From NCBI GenBank assembly GCA_944739405.2, contig OX123190.2, forward strand, positions 63,321,805 through 63,385,804: DNA of 64,000 bases, written 5' to 3'. Positions within the stretch are counted from its first letter, which is position 1, and each line of letters starts with the position of its first letter. The stretch comes from Euclidia mi (taxonomy: Eukaryota > Arthropoda > Insecta > Lepidoptera > Erebidae). Positions 22,673 through 34,219 of the stretch are shown piece by piece. Made by a program: the position numbers and the translations under genes. The notes under the pieces are model-generated. The model worked only from the letters and a program-made list of their open reading frames with translations. It ran no database searches and was not told where the DNA came from.

Positions 22673-23089
22673 GGGCCCAGTACACAATGGTCCATGATGG
22701 GCCACTGCAGGCCATCGCCCGCCATTGTGTGAACATGCATCGCCATTACCGTACGCAATGGCGATGGCCTGCAGTGGCCGATGATGGGCCACTGCAAGCC
22801 ATCGCCACGATCACTTGGTGTTCACACAACGGCGCATGGCTCATTGCTGCCTGGCGAATCAGTTGCGATGGACGTGGAAGTAATTGCTGCCACGGCTTCT
22901 TAGCTTAATCTTGCGATTTATCTCAAAAAAATCTTTCTCTATTAGATAGCCCATTTATCGAAGGAGGCTATCTAATAGACTATATAACATCACGCTATGA
23001 GCCACGAGAGCGGACAAAGACTTAAATAACGCGGGTGTAACCGCTTGCTCATCTAGTATATTTATACATATTATATACTACCTCCCTGA

Positions 23090-23325
23090 TCCAGTGCATA
23101 GCGTATGTGACTACTGATCGGAGGTACCGGGTTCGATTCCTGGATGGGGCAAAAGCGTTACTGGGTTTTTCCGAATACTCAGTAGCAGCCCGGAGTCTGG
23201 TGATGTGCCCGGTAACGGCAATAGGCTCGCCCTCTATTACGTAGGACCTAAAAATTCATGACGAAATGTGGGTGTAATATTTACACCTCTGCCTACCCCT
23301 TCGGGGATACAGGCGTGAGACAATA
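23090..23325 (+). mobile_element. tRNA-derived SINE, family S1
   Basis: The head has GGTTCGATTCCTGG. The body has 'ggtaacggcaataggctcgcc' and 'cacctctgcctacccc', and the tail is AATAAATAAA. It is inserted inside the Harbinger-like element. Confidence 0.85.
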
Positions 23326-23344
23326 AATAAAAATATATATATAT

Positions 23345-23930
23345 ATTAGCTGTCGCCCGTGGCTCCGCCCGCGTGGATGTAAGTTATCGCGATAAAAACT
23401 ATCCTGTGTCCTTCCTAGGGTCTTTGATTGATCGAATAATTAGTTATAAATATTGATCTTTCAACAGAAAATCCTTGTCATACTGGACAACTACTGCTAA
23501 GCCTTCAAGTCTGTATGGAATAGTGCAGATGTATTTATATAGTTCATCATCAGATGTTTCAGATCTTCGATAAGTCAACAAATAATGCTCATCAGACTGA
23601 ACAAGTTTTGCTAAAAAGGCAAGCCTGTATGTTATAGTGTAGCTGGGCTCTTTAAGTTCCACATCAGATGTTCGAGATCTTCAAATTTTAATCACTTATC
23701 AAAAAATGCTCATCATGTGAAATGTTTTTTGCCACACCGCAATTTTTATGTCTTATAGTTACGCTGGCCTGTTGTGGTTCTGCATCAGATGTTCCACTTT
23801 CCAAAATCAATTTTAGCCTATATATCGCCTGACCTAATAGCAATATAATAAAAAAAAGTTTCATTCAAATCCGTCCAGTAACTTCCGAGATTAGCGTGTA
23901 CAAACAGACAGAATTATTTTTTTAGATTTT
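23345..23930 (+). repeat. Dispersed repeat containing ~117-bp diverged tandem units
   Basis: It begins GTCGCCCGTGGCTCCGCCCGCG, a phrase I associate with common moth repeats. It ends with CAAATCCGTCCAGTAACTTCCGAG. Between 23450 and 23830 a unit of roughly 117 bp recurs about three times, recognised by 'TGCTCATCA', 'TTATAGT…GCTGG' and 'CATCAGATGTT'. Confidence 0.6.
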
Positions 23931-24430
23931 TGCTCCATTACTGATTCATAGCATAACTGTATAATTATTTTGTAAATATATTCAATATACAGACTCTTTT
24001 ACTGCCTTCTATATACATAAAACAAAAAGTGCACTATCCCGGTCTGTGGTCGGTGACGAACTAAACAATGGGCCATTGTGTGAACACCACAGGCCACGCT
24101 ACGCCACGATTCCTTTGAAGTGTGCCCAAAAAACCGACAACATCCCGATTGCGCGCCACGATTGACAATTGCCCGCCACTGTATACCATCACCCCGTGTA
24201 CACAATGGTCCATGATGGGCCACTGCAGGCCATCGCCGTACCCCGTGTACACACGGCTACACATCAAGTTAAACAAAACCAGTTTATCATGGTCTCGCTT
24301 TGTGTTATCTTTCCGCACAATAAACGATCAGTTTATACTGGTTTATAATAGTTTGGTGTGTAGGCGTGTGTATACAACGGTGATGGCCTGCAGTGGCCCA
24401 TCATGGACCATTGTGTACTGGAGCCTTAAG

Positions 24431-25440
24431 GAAACCAACAATTAAAAAAAAATCTATGACGAAGTGGCCTGAAGAGCTTATTCGGTACGGTATCGACACG
24501 GTTCGTCGTGGTCGCGGGTTGAATTCCTGCCTAAAAAAATTATTTTGAATTGCAGTTAAATTTACTCTAGCAAGAAATGCTCAAAAATATATTTAATAAC
24601 TATTCAATTGCCACCAAACACAATTAATTTTGTGGTTTTTTGTCTATTGGTCGGATAATGGAAATCAGGATCTGTTTTGGTTTCATGGTTCAATATTACT
24701 TTGGCGTATTTTTCTATAACTGTAAATGTGTACCTACTATGATGAAGTGTTGAAATATTCGTTAATACGGTTATAACGATCAACTTACCAAAAAATAAAA
24801 AGAACACAGAAATAGTGATATACAACGTCAAATTGCTTTTATAATATTAATCAAACTAAAAAACTCTTAATACCAATACCTTCACGAAGTCTGGTCACAG
24901 GTCTTGGTCATATATTTTAGCTACAATCACTTGCAATGTATTTCTGCATAGTAGTTAGTCTATGATCGTAAATGACGTCACATAAAAATAAAGAAATACA
25001 TTTTATTGTGGTATTATGATACATTTAACTCTTTTATTTACATAAATAATTAAAAATATTGACTAACGCTACTACAGATACAAGTTCTGATTCAAATTAA
25101 TCGATATATCGTCGCCACACAGTCAATAAACGAACCGGACCCACACTGCAGGAAAGTCAAAGTGACACTAGATTGCTTTGCCGGTATGATCATGCAAAGC
25201 ATTTGAACAAAGTAAATATTCTGAATGCTACATCTAGTACTTTAGTACATACCTATATATCGATGTTTGTGACGCTGTCATGTGTTATATATCATACTTG
25301 TCAAACGAAATTTTGAATTTTCTGGAATTTGCAACTTCGTTTGTCATCTCATTCATCATTTTTTGCTTATTTGAGATATATAATAAGATAAGGCGATAAG
25401 CAAATATCGGTTCATTTGTTTCATACATTGTGCATACGAA
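24431..25440. other. Intergenic; one SINE-like head, otherwise nothing
   Basis: A tRNA T-arm-like stretch (GTCGCGGGTTGAATTCCTGC at about 24512) sits just outside the Harbinger-like end. The remainder is AT-rich without a gene. Confidence 0.35.
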
Positions 25441-25519
25441 CTTTTCGGCGGGTCTTTTCGTTTCGCCATAGCGCCGTTAGTCACAAAGTGTTGTGTTACA
25501 TGGCATGTGCAGTGTTATA

Positions 25520-25683
25520 GCCTGACAAAGAAGCAGTTATTGCGAAAACAAGTGTGTCAATCACATTTCGACTGATATCTGATATCATATGGACAGACAA
25601 GCACGAAGATAGCACTGTGCATATTCCAGGATGCTTTTGGCCAAAGAAATTGGTAATTAACTGCCACTTACTTCAGAGGGTAA
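25520..25683 (+). other. Candidate coding exon of unknown gene
   Basis: A frame opens after a TAG at 25518-25520 and reads PDKEAVIAKTSVSITFRL, then DIIWTDKHEDSTVHIPGC and PKKLVINCHLLQR. It meets a good donor (AGAG|GGTAAGT) at about 25682. There is no in-frame ATG. A phase-compatible next exon was not established; a possible one at 27419-27507 contains a stop. It could be a degraded gene, a transposon exon or chance. The sequence just upstream (25440-25500) is C/G-richer and promoter-like. Confidence 0.3.
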
Positions 25684-26334
25684 GTAACCTTGTTTTTACT
25701 TCTTTTTATTTATTATTGCTGCTACTTGCAGCTTTGCTTACACATACTTGTATACCAAATTTTATCCACATCCATTCGGCTGTTAGCTGCGTACATTTTC
25801 TAACTTAATTTTTAAATCAAACTTCTAGAAGATTTGTTTTGACGTGACAACGTCTTATAAATTGGTTTGCCGGGTGACACTTCAAGAAACTGCGTTACGC
25901 TCCGCTCACGTTATGCGCTCACAATGAGAGCGAGTGAGAGGCACGCGTCCCGCCTAAGAGCGAGAGAGACAGACATAAAAAGTGAAAGGCACGCGTCTTT
26001 CATCCTTCTTCCTACTTTACGAATGAATATTCACATTAAAATTATTTTACCACTCAAAGTCGTTGTCACGTAAAACTTTCGCCCGTATACCGACTTTACA
26101 GGCAACCAATTTTTTTTATATATACTAGTAATTGTAACATAATTGAAATTATTAGTTTATCTGAAGTGCAACTTCCACAAGAACGCCTTCCAAAGGACTA
26201 GGTTTTTTTCTAAGTTTGATATTTAGGTAAATACAAATACCTATGGTATAAGAAAAACATAATACTTAATAATATCTTGGAACATCTTACATGTGGTCAA
26301 CTGATCCCAAAGTAAGTTGTTTTTAAATACATTT
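25684..26334. other. Intergenic, nothing identified
   Basis: There is a modest arginine/serine-rich open frame around 25867-26073, but its composition follows a GAGAGCGAGAGA-type purine repeat. I do not call it a gene. Confidence 0.35.
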
Positions 26335-26466
26335 AACAGAAAAATTACACACAGGCACAACAAATCATTGATTTCATTTCACGAAGATTTTTCCTAGATG
26401 GGAATTGAACCCTTAACCTCCAGCTTAGTAGCCGGGATCACTAACAACTAGACCAGGTCAGTCTGG
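26335..26466 (-). mobile_element. tRNA-derived SINE head, minus strand
   Basis: On the minus strand a tRNA-like stretch with A-box (GGTCTAGTTGTTAGTG) and B-box (GGGTTCAATTCCC) is followed by a SINE-like body. No intact cloverleaf could be drawn, so it is not called a tRNA gene. Confidence 0.55.
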
Positions 26467-26974
26467 CCTACTTTTAATTGTATGATACCTATTTTGCTCT
26501 CGCCTTTAGAGTAGTGTAATTAATATCTTAGCATTTTCCTTGTTAAGATCTCAATCTGAATCCGATGAGCAAAATGTTAAACTGATCATCAATCTGTACA
26601 AAAGCTTAATAATGAATTATGTAGGTCATGTAACTAGATAGATATACAGGGTGGCGCTACCAGGCATAGCGTACAACATTCTGAAGCCTTGTACCAAAAA
26701 TCAATTAAATCGGTGCAGTAGTTTAGCCACAATATCGATTTTAAGTTCCGCAATTTTTGCACATGCTTTGAATTCCACAAAGCTGATACAAAACGGTCAA
26801 CGACCCTACATTGCACACCCCGACTCGACGCCGCGCGAGGATTCCCGCATATAATATGTATTAGATTACTGACTGATGCACTTGGTTGGGACTTTGTTTT
26901 AATATTTTTACCCATAGATGTATGGCACTTCAAATTGCTCCCAACATTAAATATTCTTTAGATATTGGGAGCAC
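26467..26974. other. Dispersed-repeat sequence, no gene
   Basis: The block from 26646 ('acagggtggcgctacc… atcggtgcagtagtttagcc') has phrases typical of repeated moth DNA. The 99-codon minus-strand frame across it (26634-26933) is a consequence of that repeat. Nothing else is recognised. Confidence 0.4.
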
Positions 26975-27345
26975 TAGGCAGCGATAGCCTAGTGGAGATA
27001 CTAACAGACTACCACGCAGAAGGTATCAGGTTCGAATCCATGGCACGCACCAATTGCTTTTCGAATTTAAGTGCATATTCAATTGTTAAATATCGCTTGC
27101 TCCATGCCTCGGAGGGCATGTTAAACCATCTTTCCCGGCTGTCATGAAGATCTTTGACAGTCGTTAAGGGGAGTCAGTCCCCTTAAATAAACTGATACCG
27201 GTCTAAACCATGGAATATCGCTATCCCTTTGGGTTGCGCAAGTCAGACGGCTGTTGCTCTGTGCAAAAGTTGTTTAGACCAGTAATGGGACCCCTGACTC
27301 CAAGGCGTGAAAGTCTTGGATGCAACCAGGATAGTGCTAGGGCGA
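26975..27345 (+). mobile_element. tRNA-derived SINE, family S3
   Basis: The head is GATAGCCTAGTGGAGA … GGTTCGAATCC. The body contains two short inverted stems (CTTTGACAGTCGTTAAGGGG and the GTCTAAACCATG/GTTTAGACC pair). Related truncated copies lie at 6728-6818, 28885-29178 and 29185-29275. Confidence 0.75.
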
Positions 27346-27865
27346 TTATGATTGAATATTCAGTAGATTAGTTACAATAAAATTAAATTAATGTCCATTT
27401 ATTTTTGGGTATTTCAGATGACATCAATTTTTATGATCATTTCGATCCATCATGATCATCTACTCAAATAAATGAAGAAATGCAAATGTCGGCATCTGGA
27501 GACCAATGTATGTTTTACTTAATTCTTTTTTGTACATTAAATTATAACTGTAAACTCTTTCTCCTAATTATTTAAGATTGAATTTGCTAGTACCTAAGTA
27601 CTTTTTATGATTAGAATTATTTGTGGCTTCTGCTGGATCCATCTTCCATATCGTTACATTAGTATAAGATATGGCCAGTAATTTAAAAATTGAGTTATCT
27701 CAATCTGAAAGATAATATATTTGCAGTTTTTGGATAATTACACAAGTCATGTTTTGGCTGTTTTAGTTTAAACTGTTTTAAATTAGCTCTTTTAAAAATA
27801 GATAAAAAGTATTTGGTATCAGCAGCTTCAGATATATATCTATTTATATCATCCTCCTAAAGAAG
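27346..27865. other. AT-rich, nothing firm
   Basis: An AG-bounded stretch 27419-27507 (DINFYDHFDPS, stop, STQINEEMQMSASGD) could be a broken exon related to the 25520 candidate, but the link is weak. Confidence 0.25.
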
Positions 27866-28105
27866 CGTTCATAGCCTGCACTGGCTTGTCATTCGTAATC
27901 GGTTGACAAAGTTAATCAACGCTTGCACAGTCGGATGGGTGACCGCATGGGACATTGACTTCTAAGCGCTACCGGACTGTCGATAAAAGGCTTTTGATCC
28001 CAGTTCTTTTCTCAGGATGAGAATCCGCGAAGAAGGGCGTCGTTAGTAAAGGCTTCGCCATTAGTTTTGAACGACTGATTAAGCCAGTCTCCAGTTTTTA
28101 ACAAT
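27866..28105 (+). repeat. 5S-rRNA-like dispersed repeat (SINE3-like)
   Basis: The segment 27895-27955 contains CAAAGTTAATCAACGCT and GTCGGATGGGTGACCGCATG. These mirror the internal promoter of 5S rRNA in order and spacing (a box A/IE region, then box C GGATGGGTGACCGC). The flanks are unlike 5S rRNA, so this is a 5S-derived repeat and not a 5S gene. Confidence 0.5.
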
Positions 28106-28107
28106 TC

Positions 28108-28315
28108 CCGCATTATCAATAAATCCTGTGTCGCGGGGGACTTTACAAACATACAACCAATATGGACACTATGCACACCCAGACTCGAAACAACAATTTA
28201 TGTATCACACAAAGGGTTGTCTCGTGTGGGAATCGAACCTACGACACTCGGCGCAGTGTCAAGTGGCGAGGCGGCCGCTTAAACCACTACGCCAAACGTG
28301 CAGTCAAAGTTGGCT
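28108..28315 (-). mobile_element. tRNA-derived SINE, family S4
   Basis: On the minus strand: TTTGGCGTAGTGGTTTAAGCGG … GTAGGTTCGATTCCC, then 'gagtctgggtgtgcat'. This is the layout of a well-populated lepidopteran SINE. Confidence 0.8.
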
Positions 28316-28884
28316 GCGACATAGATATTAGATGCATATTAATGAATGAATAAATAAGAAATTTGAGTAATAAATAATTTTATAAGGCATTTAATAACAA
28401 TATAATAGGCTTTGAGAAGTAGTCTCTTTGCTGCATTATCAATTATGTTTAACTTAAATTTAATATACTTAATAACAAAATAGCAACCAATAATAAATAG
28501 ATAATGAAGGTAACATCATTCATAATAGTTTAATATATTTTTTCATGTTTTTTACAGATTGAACATTTTAGATAGCAGGACAGAACCTGAATATCTTACA
28601 TGGTAAACATGGAAGGACAAGATGTTATAATATGCTTTAGACAGCAAGTCGCGGTACACTAGGGTGCTGCCAAAATTAAGCGCTCATCATGTGATCTCAA
28701 AGCAAATAAAAAGAAGAGGCTGTGATATACGGATGTTACAGACATACAGGCAGACAGACATGGCATTTTATTTGCTTTCAATTTAAAGTCAGTGTAGCTA
28801 TGCAAGGTCTTATTTGAGCATCTGCCATGATCAAATACAATAATGCTTTAAGTAAGTATATTTGATTGTGTTATGTACTAATTA

Positions 28885-29178
28885 CCTAGTGGAGAGAGCG
28901 ACAGACTGCCACACTGAGGGTCTCGGGTTCGAATCCACGGCGCACACCAATTTTACAAAGTTACATGTGTATTAAATTGTTAATTGTCGCTTGCTTATCG
29001 ATGAACGAAAAGATCGTGAGGAAACCTGCATGTCTGAGAGTTCTTCATAATGCTCTCGAAAGACATGCGAAGTTTGCCAACTCGCATTTGGCTAGTGTGG
29101 TGGACTATGGCCTTATCCTTCTCATAGTGAGAAGAGGCCCGTACCCAGCAGTGGGCCAATATAATCATATACAGGACT
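28885..29178 (+). mobile_element. tRNA-derived SINE, family S3, ending '…CCCAGCAGTGGGCC'
   Basis: The head has GTCTCGGGTTCGAATCC. The 3' end carries GAGAAGAGGCCCGTACCCAGCAGTGGGCC, which is shared with LINE 3' ends and suggests how it was mobilised. A shorter relic follows at about 29185-29275. Confidence 0.7.
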
Positions 29179-29278
29179 GATAATTATGATAGCTGCTAAT
29201 GGTCCGAGTTCAACTCACGCGCAGCACTGAATTTACCAAGTTAAGCGTGTATTAAATGAATAATTGTCGCTAAAAAAT

Positions 29279-29967
29279 TATAACATACTTGAGGTTTGAA
29301 TCAAGCGTTCTGGGTTCAATATCCTCATTAACTCGTTGAACGCCGATGCACTGATCAGTGCGAGACATAATAGATTTGTATTGTGTCTAGTATTGCGGTA
29401 TTCAAGAGGTTCAGCAATACATGAAATGTGTAAATAGTTAAACTGAGTCTGGGTATTCTTTGCGTTCATTAATTGCATGTTTGTAGAGTATCCCGTGGTA
29501 CAGGATTGTTACTAGTGGGGCAGTTGTTGTTTATATAAGATAAAAAACGTGAGAGTGTTCTTTACTAATCTACAATAATTAGAGTGCTAATATGGTTCTG
29601 ACAAAACTACAATTTTTCAACAAGTCCATTAGATAAACATGTATACGTAATGAATTATATTTAATAATGAAAACTCTTTTCTTTACAGGAATCGAAAGCA
29701 ATCGTACAATGACTGCAACTGTTGAGATTGTTCTTCGATTATTGGTTCGACAACGTGAACGGTTTACCCGGCTCAAAACGTTGTTAATAAAGAAGCGCTG
29801 ACAAGTCGACATTTAAATTCTTGGCAAAGAATCATAAGAAAATAAAAAATATGAAATTTATGGTAGAAACCAGTAAATTGACAATCAAAACAGTAAAACC
29901 ACGTTTAGCAGGTGTAAAATGCTTATGTTTTCCTATTGCTTACCTACGGTTGTATGCCTCAAAGGAT
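29279..29967. other. No gene identified
   Basis: AT-rich sequence. A possible acceptor at about 29689 is followed by an early stop in every frame, so no exon is called. Confidence 0.35.
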
Positions 29968-30187
29968 GGGTCACCAGAGGGTCTAGTACGGGTTTTACAC
30001 TCGATCGTCATGGTGGACGATAGCCTAGCCGACGGGAACAATTTCCATACATTTTCTAACGGAGAGTAGCGATCGATAGAGTCCGCTAGGGGGCGCATTT
30101 AGAAAATGTATGGAAATTGTTCCCGACGACTAGGCTATCGTCCACCGTGACGATCGAGTGCAAACTCTTACTAGACCCTCTGGTCAC
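29968..30187. mobile_element. MITE with ~90-bp inverted arms, copy 1
   Basis: The ends are GGTCACCAGAGGGTCTAGTA and its inverse. The arms continue through GATCGTC…GGTGGACGATAGCCTAG. A second diverged copy lies 320 bp to the right. Both centres hold CCGCTAGGGGGCGC-type sequence. Confidence 0.85.
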
Positions 30188-30504
30188 CACCTAAGGAAGT
30201 TTTATTTTTGGCAGAATCAGACATTTAATTATTCTTTTAAATCATTAGTTTTATCAAATTTATTATGCCCACACTTTCAGTATTGTAATTGTGAAAAGGA
30301 TGATGGGAAATTTTACATTTATAAGTTTAAATTACTTGTTTAGGAATAAAGAAACAAATAAAGAAAATATGGCAAGTGAAACTTTTGTCTCGCCATCCTC
30401 TTTACAAAAAAGTGTGTGAATTATTAGAGCAAATATTGATGAAAAAATTAGTTAACAGAGTTCTGCACAGGAAGGCGGCTATTTGTGCATAAAAATAAAC
30501 AGAG

Positions 30505-30722
30505 AGTCTAGTATGAGTTTTATACACAATTGTCACGGTGACGATAGTCTACGGTCTACGGGAACAAATTCCATACATTTTTTAAGTGTGCCCCCTAGCG
30601 GTCTCTACCGATGGCTACTATCCGCTAGGGGCGCTTTTAGACAATGACTGTATGGAAATGCATCCCGTGGAATAGTCTATCGTCACCGTGACGATCGAGT
30701 GCAAAACTCATACTAGACTCCC
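30505..30722. mobile_element. MITE of the same family, copy 2
   Basis: The ends are AGAGTCTAGTATGAGTTTTA and its inverse, with the same arm order (GTCACGGTGACGATAGTCTA…) and the same centre (CCGCTAGGGGCGC). It is more diverged than copy 1. Confidence 0.8.
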
Positions 30723-32114
30723 AGAAACATTTCAGTATTCCCGGTTGGATGCAAAACGTACCATGCTCAAATTGGCAAAATCTATGAAAGTTATTTGAAG
30801 ATTGCATGTGTCAAAAATATGTACTTAATTTTTTTGTGGTATAAATGCCTTTTGTTGTGGCTAACGCATCGAACAATCGATTCGATTGATTTGAAATACA
30901 TAAATGATACAAGCTTTGTACAAAATATGTATAACATGTATCTCAAATCTCGAAATTGATGGAAAGATCGAATATTGAGCCCGCCGCCGCCAGTCCCAAC
31001 AAATGAGGAATCTGTTCTTCTACATAAAACTATAAGCCTTGTACAAGCATGATGCAAGTTTAGCATAACCGTCATTCGGCCTAATTTGTTTTGGAATAGC
31101 ATATATTATTTATTAATCTAATAATCATATGCCATAATTTTATTCAGCTTAATTATTCTAGGTAGGCATAATATTTGTGTAATGTAAAGTAACAATAGGT
31201 TAAGCCGCCAATATGTTTCTTAAACATTAATTTACAAATGTAAACATTTCATTAATTCACAACATTTCATATACTCAATACTTTATTTGCATTTCCAAAT
31301 GTTTACTTAGGTGGTAAATAAGTACAATTCAGATCATTGTGAACCCTTTCGGGCACAGCAAGTGTAGAAGAGAGGGAGAAAAGTAATTTCCATAATTAAG
31401 AATGTAAATTATAGTTATATTCTATTAGTTTTATGATTATATAATTGTAAGCGTCCTATCAGTTAAGTAATTATTAATTGAATAAAAACATTTGCCCAAC
31501 AAAAAGTTTTTAACTATCTTTGTAAATATATGTATTTTGTTTTCTGATTTTATTGCATGTGTTAATTTTTTATATATCATATGGGCTAGACGAGTGCATA
31601 GTTAAGTTAGACGTCAGTAGATTTAATCTATTTTTATGGCGGTATGTATATTTTAAGTGTATGTTTTCTTTGTGTGTAAAATTCTTGGTGTTTGTGTACA
31701 AATTTGCATGTTTAGGATAATAAGTTATCCTGTGTAAAATTTGTTAATTTCAATGTTTATAGTTTTATTTAAATAATTATGTCCCTACTCGCTTTAGCAT
31801 ATTGTGGAAGCAGTCTGCACTCATAATTGCAGGGGCATTTAGCATGTTTCACTTATTTTGAATCTTTTTACTATTGCTTGTTGTTCATTGTGTTGGTGTT
31901 CATTGTAAACGGAAAATAAATTATGCTGAATTTTGTAATGCCAATGTAAATTATGCTAATGTATTTATTTATGCTAATCATTTGTAAACCTAACATATGC
32001 CATACAATAAATACGAAATACATATGTATTAAAATTGATACAGAAAAACAACGATAATAAAGTAATTAAAACTAAAATTTTGTTTCATTAATATCATTTG
32101 GAATTAAATAGAAT
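30723..32114. other. AT-rich intergenic, nothing identified
   Basis: No frame with protein-like composition. The minus-strand frame 30791-31102 contains a poly-Gly stretch and is not convincing. Confidence 0.4.
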
Positions 32115-32930
32115 ACCTAACTATATACGAACCGTGACGGCAGTGGTCACAGCACTAGTAACTAATTTGTCTATGGATACTAACGCCTTTCCATGTAACT
32201 TATTCCAACCCTAGCTATGCATAGTGGAGAAGAAATATAGATAATAAATATAGAAGGGCGATTGCAGCGCCAATAGAGACAACGTAAACTCCGGCCAATT
32301 TCACTGTTACATCTGGAGTTAGTGTGTACCATGAAGGTATAGATAAACATGGAGGCCACAGCTGGAACAAAGCCTTGAGTCAAATACCTACATTTCTCTA
32401 TCTCACTCTCTGTGGTCTGACCTCTCATTTTAGCGTGGATTTAGTATTGCTATCTTCTTATTAAAATCTCCGAGTAAGCTCTTAAAAAGAGCCGACATAT
32501 TAAGCAAATCAGAAGTTTACACGGTCAATTAATGTGTATTTAAATCAAGAGTTGAAATCCAATCACTTGTTAAAACTCCCAATATTGTAGGTCTCGAACA
32601 CTTATAATCATGGTTGGCGAGACAGTGAATTATAATCCCATTGCCTAAGGATTTGGTAATGTGGCAACATTGGCCACCATATGTCAAGTAAATCTTGTCA
32701 ATATGGCAGTGGTTGGTTGAAAAGAGATGGTATGACCACAGTGAGCGAGATAGCGATACATCATTTGAGCTTCAAGTAGGTATTCGGAGTGCGGTCTCCA
32801 TGTTTATCTATAACTTCATGGTGTGTACACGGTCGTTGCAGCTCATACAAAAAAAATCTATGACGGTCGGTATACCAGTATATCTGTATAATCTATGGTC
32901 GGTATAAAATAATTAGTTCTTAAAAACATC
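32115..32930. mobile_element. Foldback-type element
   Basis: Sequence at about 32320-32440 (ATAGATAAACATGGAGGCC…CACTCTCTGTGGTC) recurs in inverted form at about 32727-32850. More diverged outer arms start CTATATACGAACCG and end CGGTATAAAATAATTAG. No coding capacity. The exact ends are uncertain. Confidence 0.6.
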
Positions 32931-33380
32931 GAGAGATGGCTCTTAAATAAATATATATTATTTTTGTTATGGCAATACTAAATTGTTGCTGTTAATGTTC
33001 GTCTCATTTCACGCAAAAATTCTACCGGTATTGATATGGTATTCAGCTATCTATTTCAAAACAGAAAATTTATTGCGTGCTAGCACACGTAAATTTATAA
33101 ACATTTATACAAAATTTACAAAGGTAAATATGATGGATAGCAAACTACTCGCCTATTAAGAGGCATAAAAGGCTGTGTATATGTTACCGTAAAAGCCCGA
33201 AGTACGGTAAATCTTAAGATTGCCCAGTAAATCCTAAGATTTACCAGCATGAGTTGAAAAATGACACAATTTTAGTTTCATAATTTGGATGTACAGAGTG
33301 GTTAATGAAATGTAGTCTAAATGTCATTATGACATTGTCAAATTATGTCACATGTCATTCATTTGAATGTTCGCTAAGTA
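32931..33380. other. AT-rich spacer with a small hairpin
   Basis: A GTAAATCTTAAGATT / TAAATCCTAAGATTTAC pair lies near 33207-33245. Nothing else is recognised. Confidence 0.35.
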
Positions 33381-34013
33381 CAGTACTCGCCAAACTTTAT
33401 GGCCGCTCCGAACCTAGCCGCATTGCGCTGCGCAGAACACAAAATCAGGTATCAGAGGGACGTACGCGGGGCGTGGAGGCAGGGCACGCCCGCGCGCGCT
33501 GTCTTCCACCCGCTAGCGTCCTCGCCTCCCGCGCGTTAGTGTGAGTGTGCTACGTTCGTACACGACTCACATATTCGCTGAGCTCTGAGAGTATCGTCGC
33601 GTTCAGAATAGTTTCATAGTGTTACTTCTTTATTGTTTCTCGTTGCTATCGTTGTTTCTTGTTTTTATTTGTACTGATATAGTTACCATTTTCATTGATC
33701 ATGCCTTGCGGTCGTTTTAATGTTTTACGTCGCCAAACTCGGAAAATGGTGTTTGACGTATTAATGTTTATGAAGAAGAAAAGAAGTTTAAGCTTAAAAG
33801 TCCCTTCACCTAACTGAATTTACATTACTCGAATTTGATTGAATATGTAATTAAACAATATAATATAGCTAATCTAACAACGTAACTGAAGATTTTAATT
33901 TTCAATAATTATAAATATATTTTCTTGGTTATGACATGTCCACCTGACTGTACCATGCGCAAGTTCGTACCGATGGCTACATTCAGAGCGGCCATAAAGA
34001 TTGGCGAGTACTG
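33381..34013. mobile_element. Tc1/mariner-type non-autonomous element
   Basis: The ends are CAGTACTCGCCAA and TTGGCGAGTACTG, flanked by TA (33379-33380, 34014-34015). An internal ATG at 33701 opens MPCGRFNVLRRQTRKMVFDV and soon terminates. This looks like the first residues of a Tc1-type transposase retained in a deletion derivative. The left part contains a GC-rich segment (33440-33540). Confidence 0.75.
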
Positions 34014-34219
34014 TACTGGTTTGCCGGTAAGTGTTTATGGCAAGCACATGTGGAGCGTTTAATTTGTTTTCTTAGGCTGAATCACTAAATTTTGGTGTTA
34101 TTTTCTGTGTCAGTTTCGTGTCTGTGATTGTTTTTTTTTGTTGTGTGATTATTTGTTCTTGGTTACCTGTTTGGTAAGTATATTTGCGTTTTATTGCGGC
34201 ATGTGGGGAGGTCGCGACC

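Larger units (their letters stand above)
22673..24430. mobile_element. Harbinger-like DNA element with ~45-bp terminal repeats
   Basis: The left end (GGGCCCAGTACACAATGG…) and right end (…CCATTGTGTACTGGAGCC) are inverted copies over about 45 bp, including the CCATGATGGGCCACTGCAGG block. Further inverted copies of that block lie inside (about 22750-22800 and 24200-24235). A TAA/TTA at the edges is compatible with the 3-bp target site of Harbinger elements. The interior has been invaded by a SINE and other repeats. No transposase is seen. Confidence 0.65.

Noticed and set aside
26400..26466. Possible tRNA on the minus strand
   Set aside because: It has A- and B-box-like words but no complete cloverleaf, and SINE-like sequence continues beyond the 3' side.
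27895..27955. 5S rRNA gene
   Set aside because: Only the internal promoter region resembles 5S rRNA; the outer helices and length do not fit.
30791..31102. 103-codon minus-strand frame
   Set aside because: AT-rich composition with a short poly-Gly, no conserved motif and no splice context.
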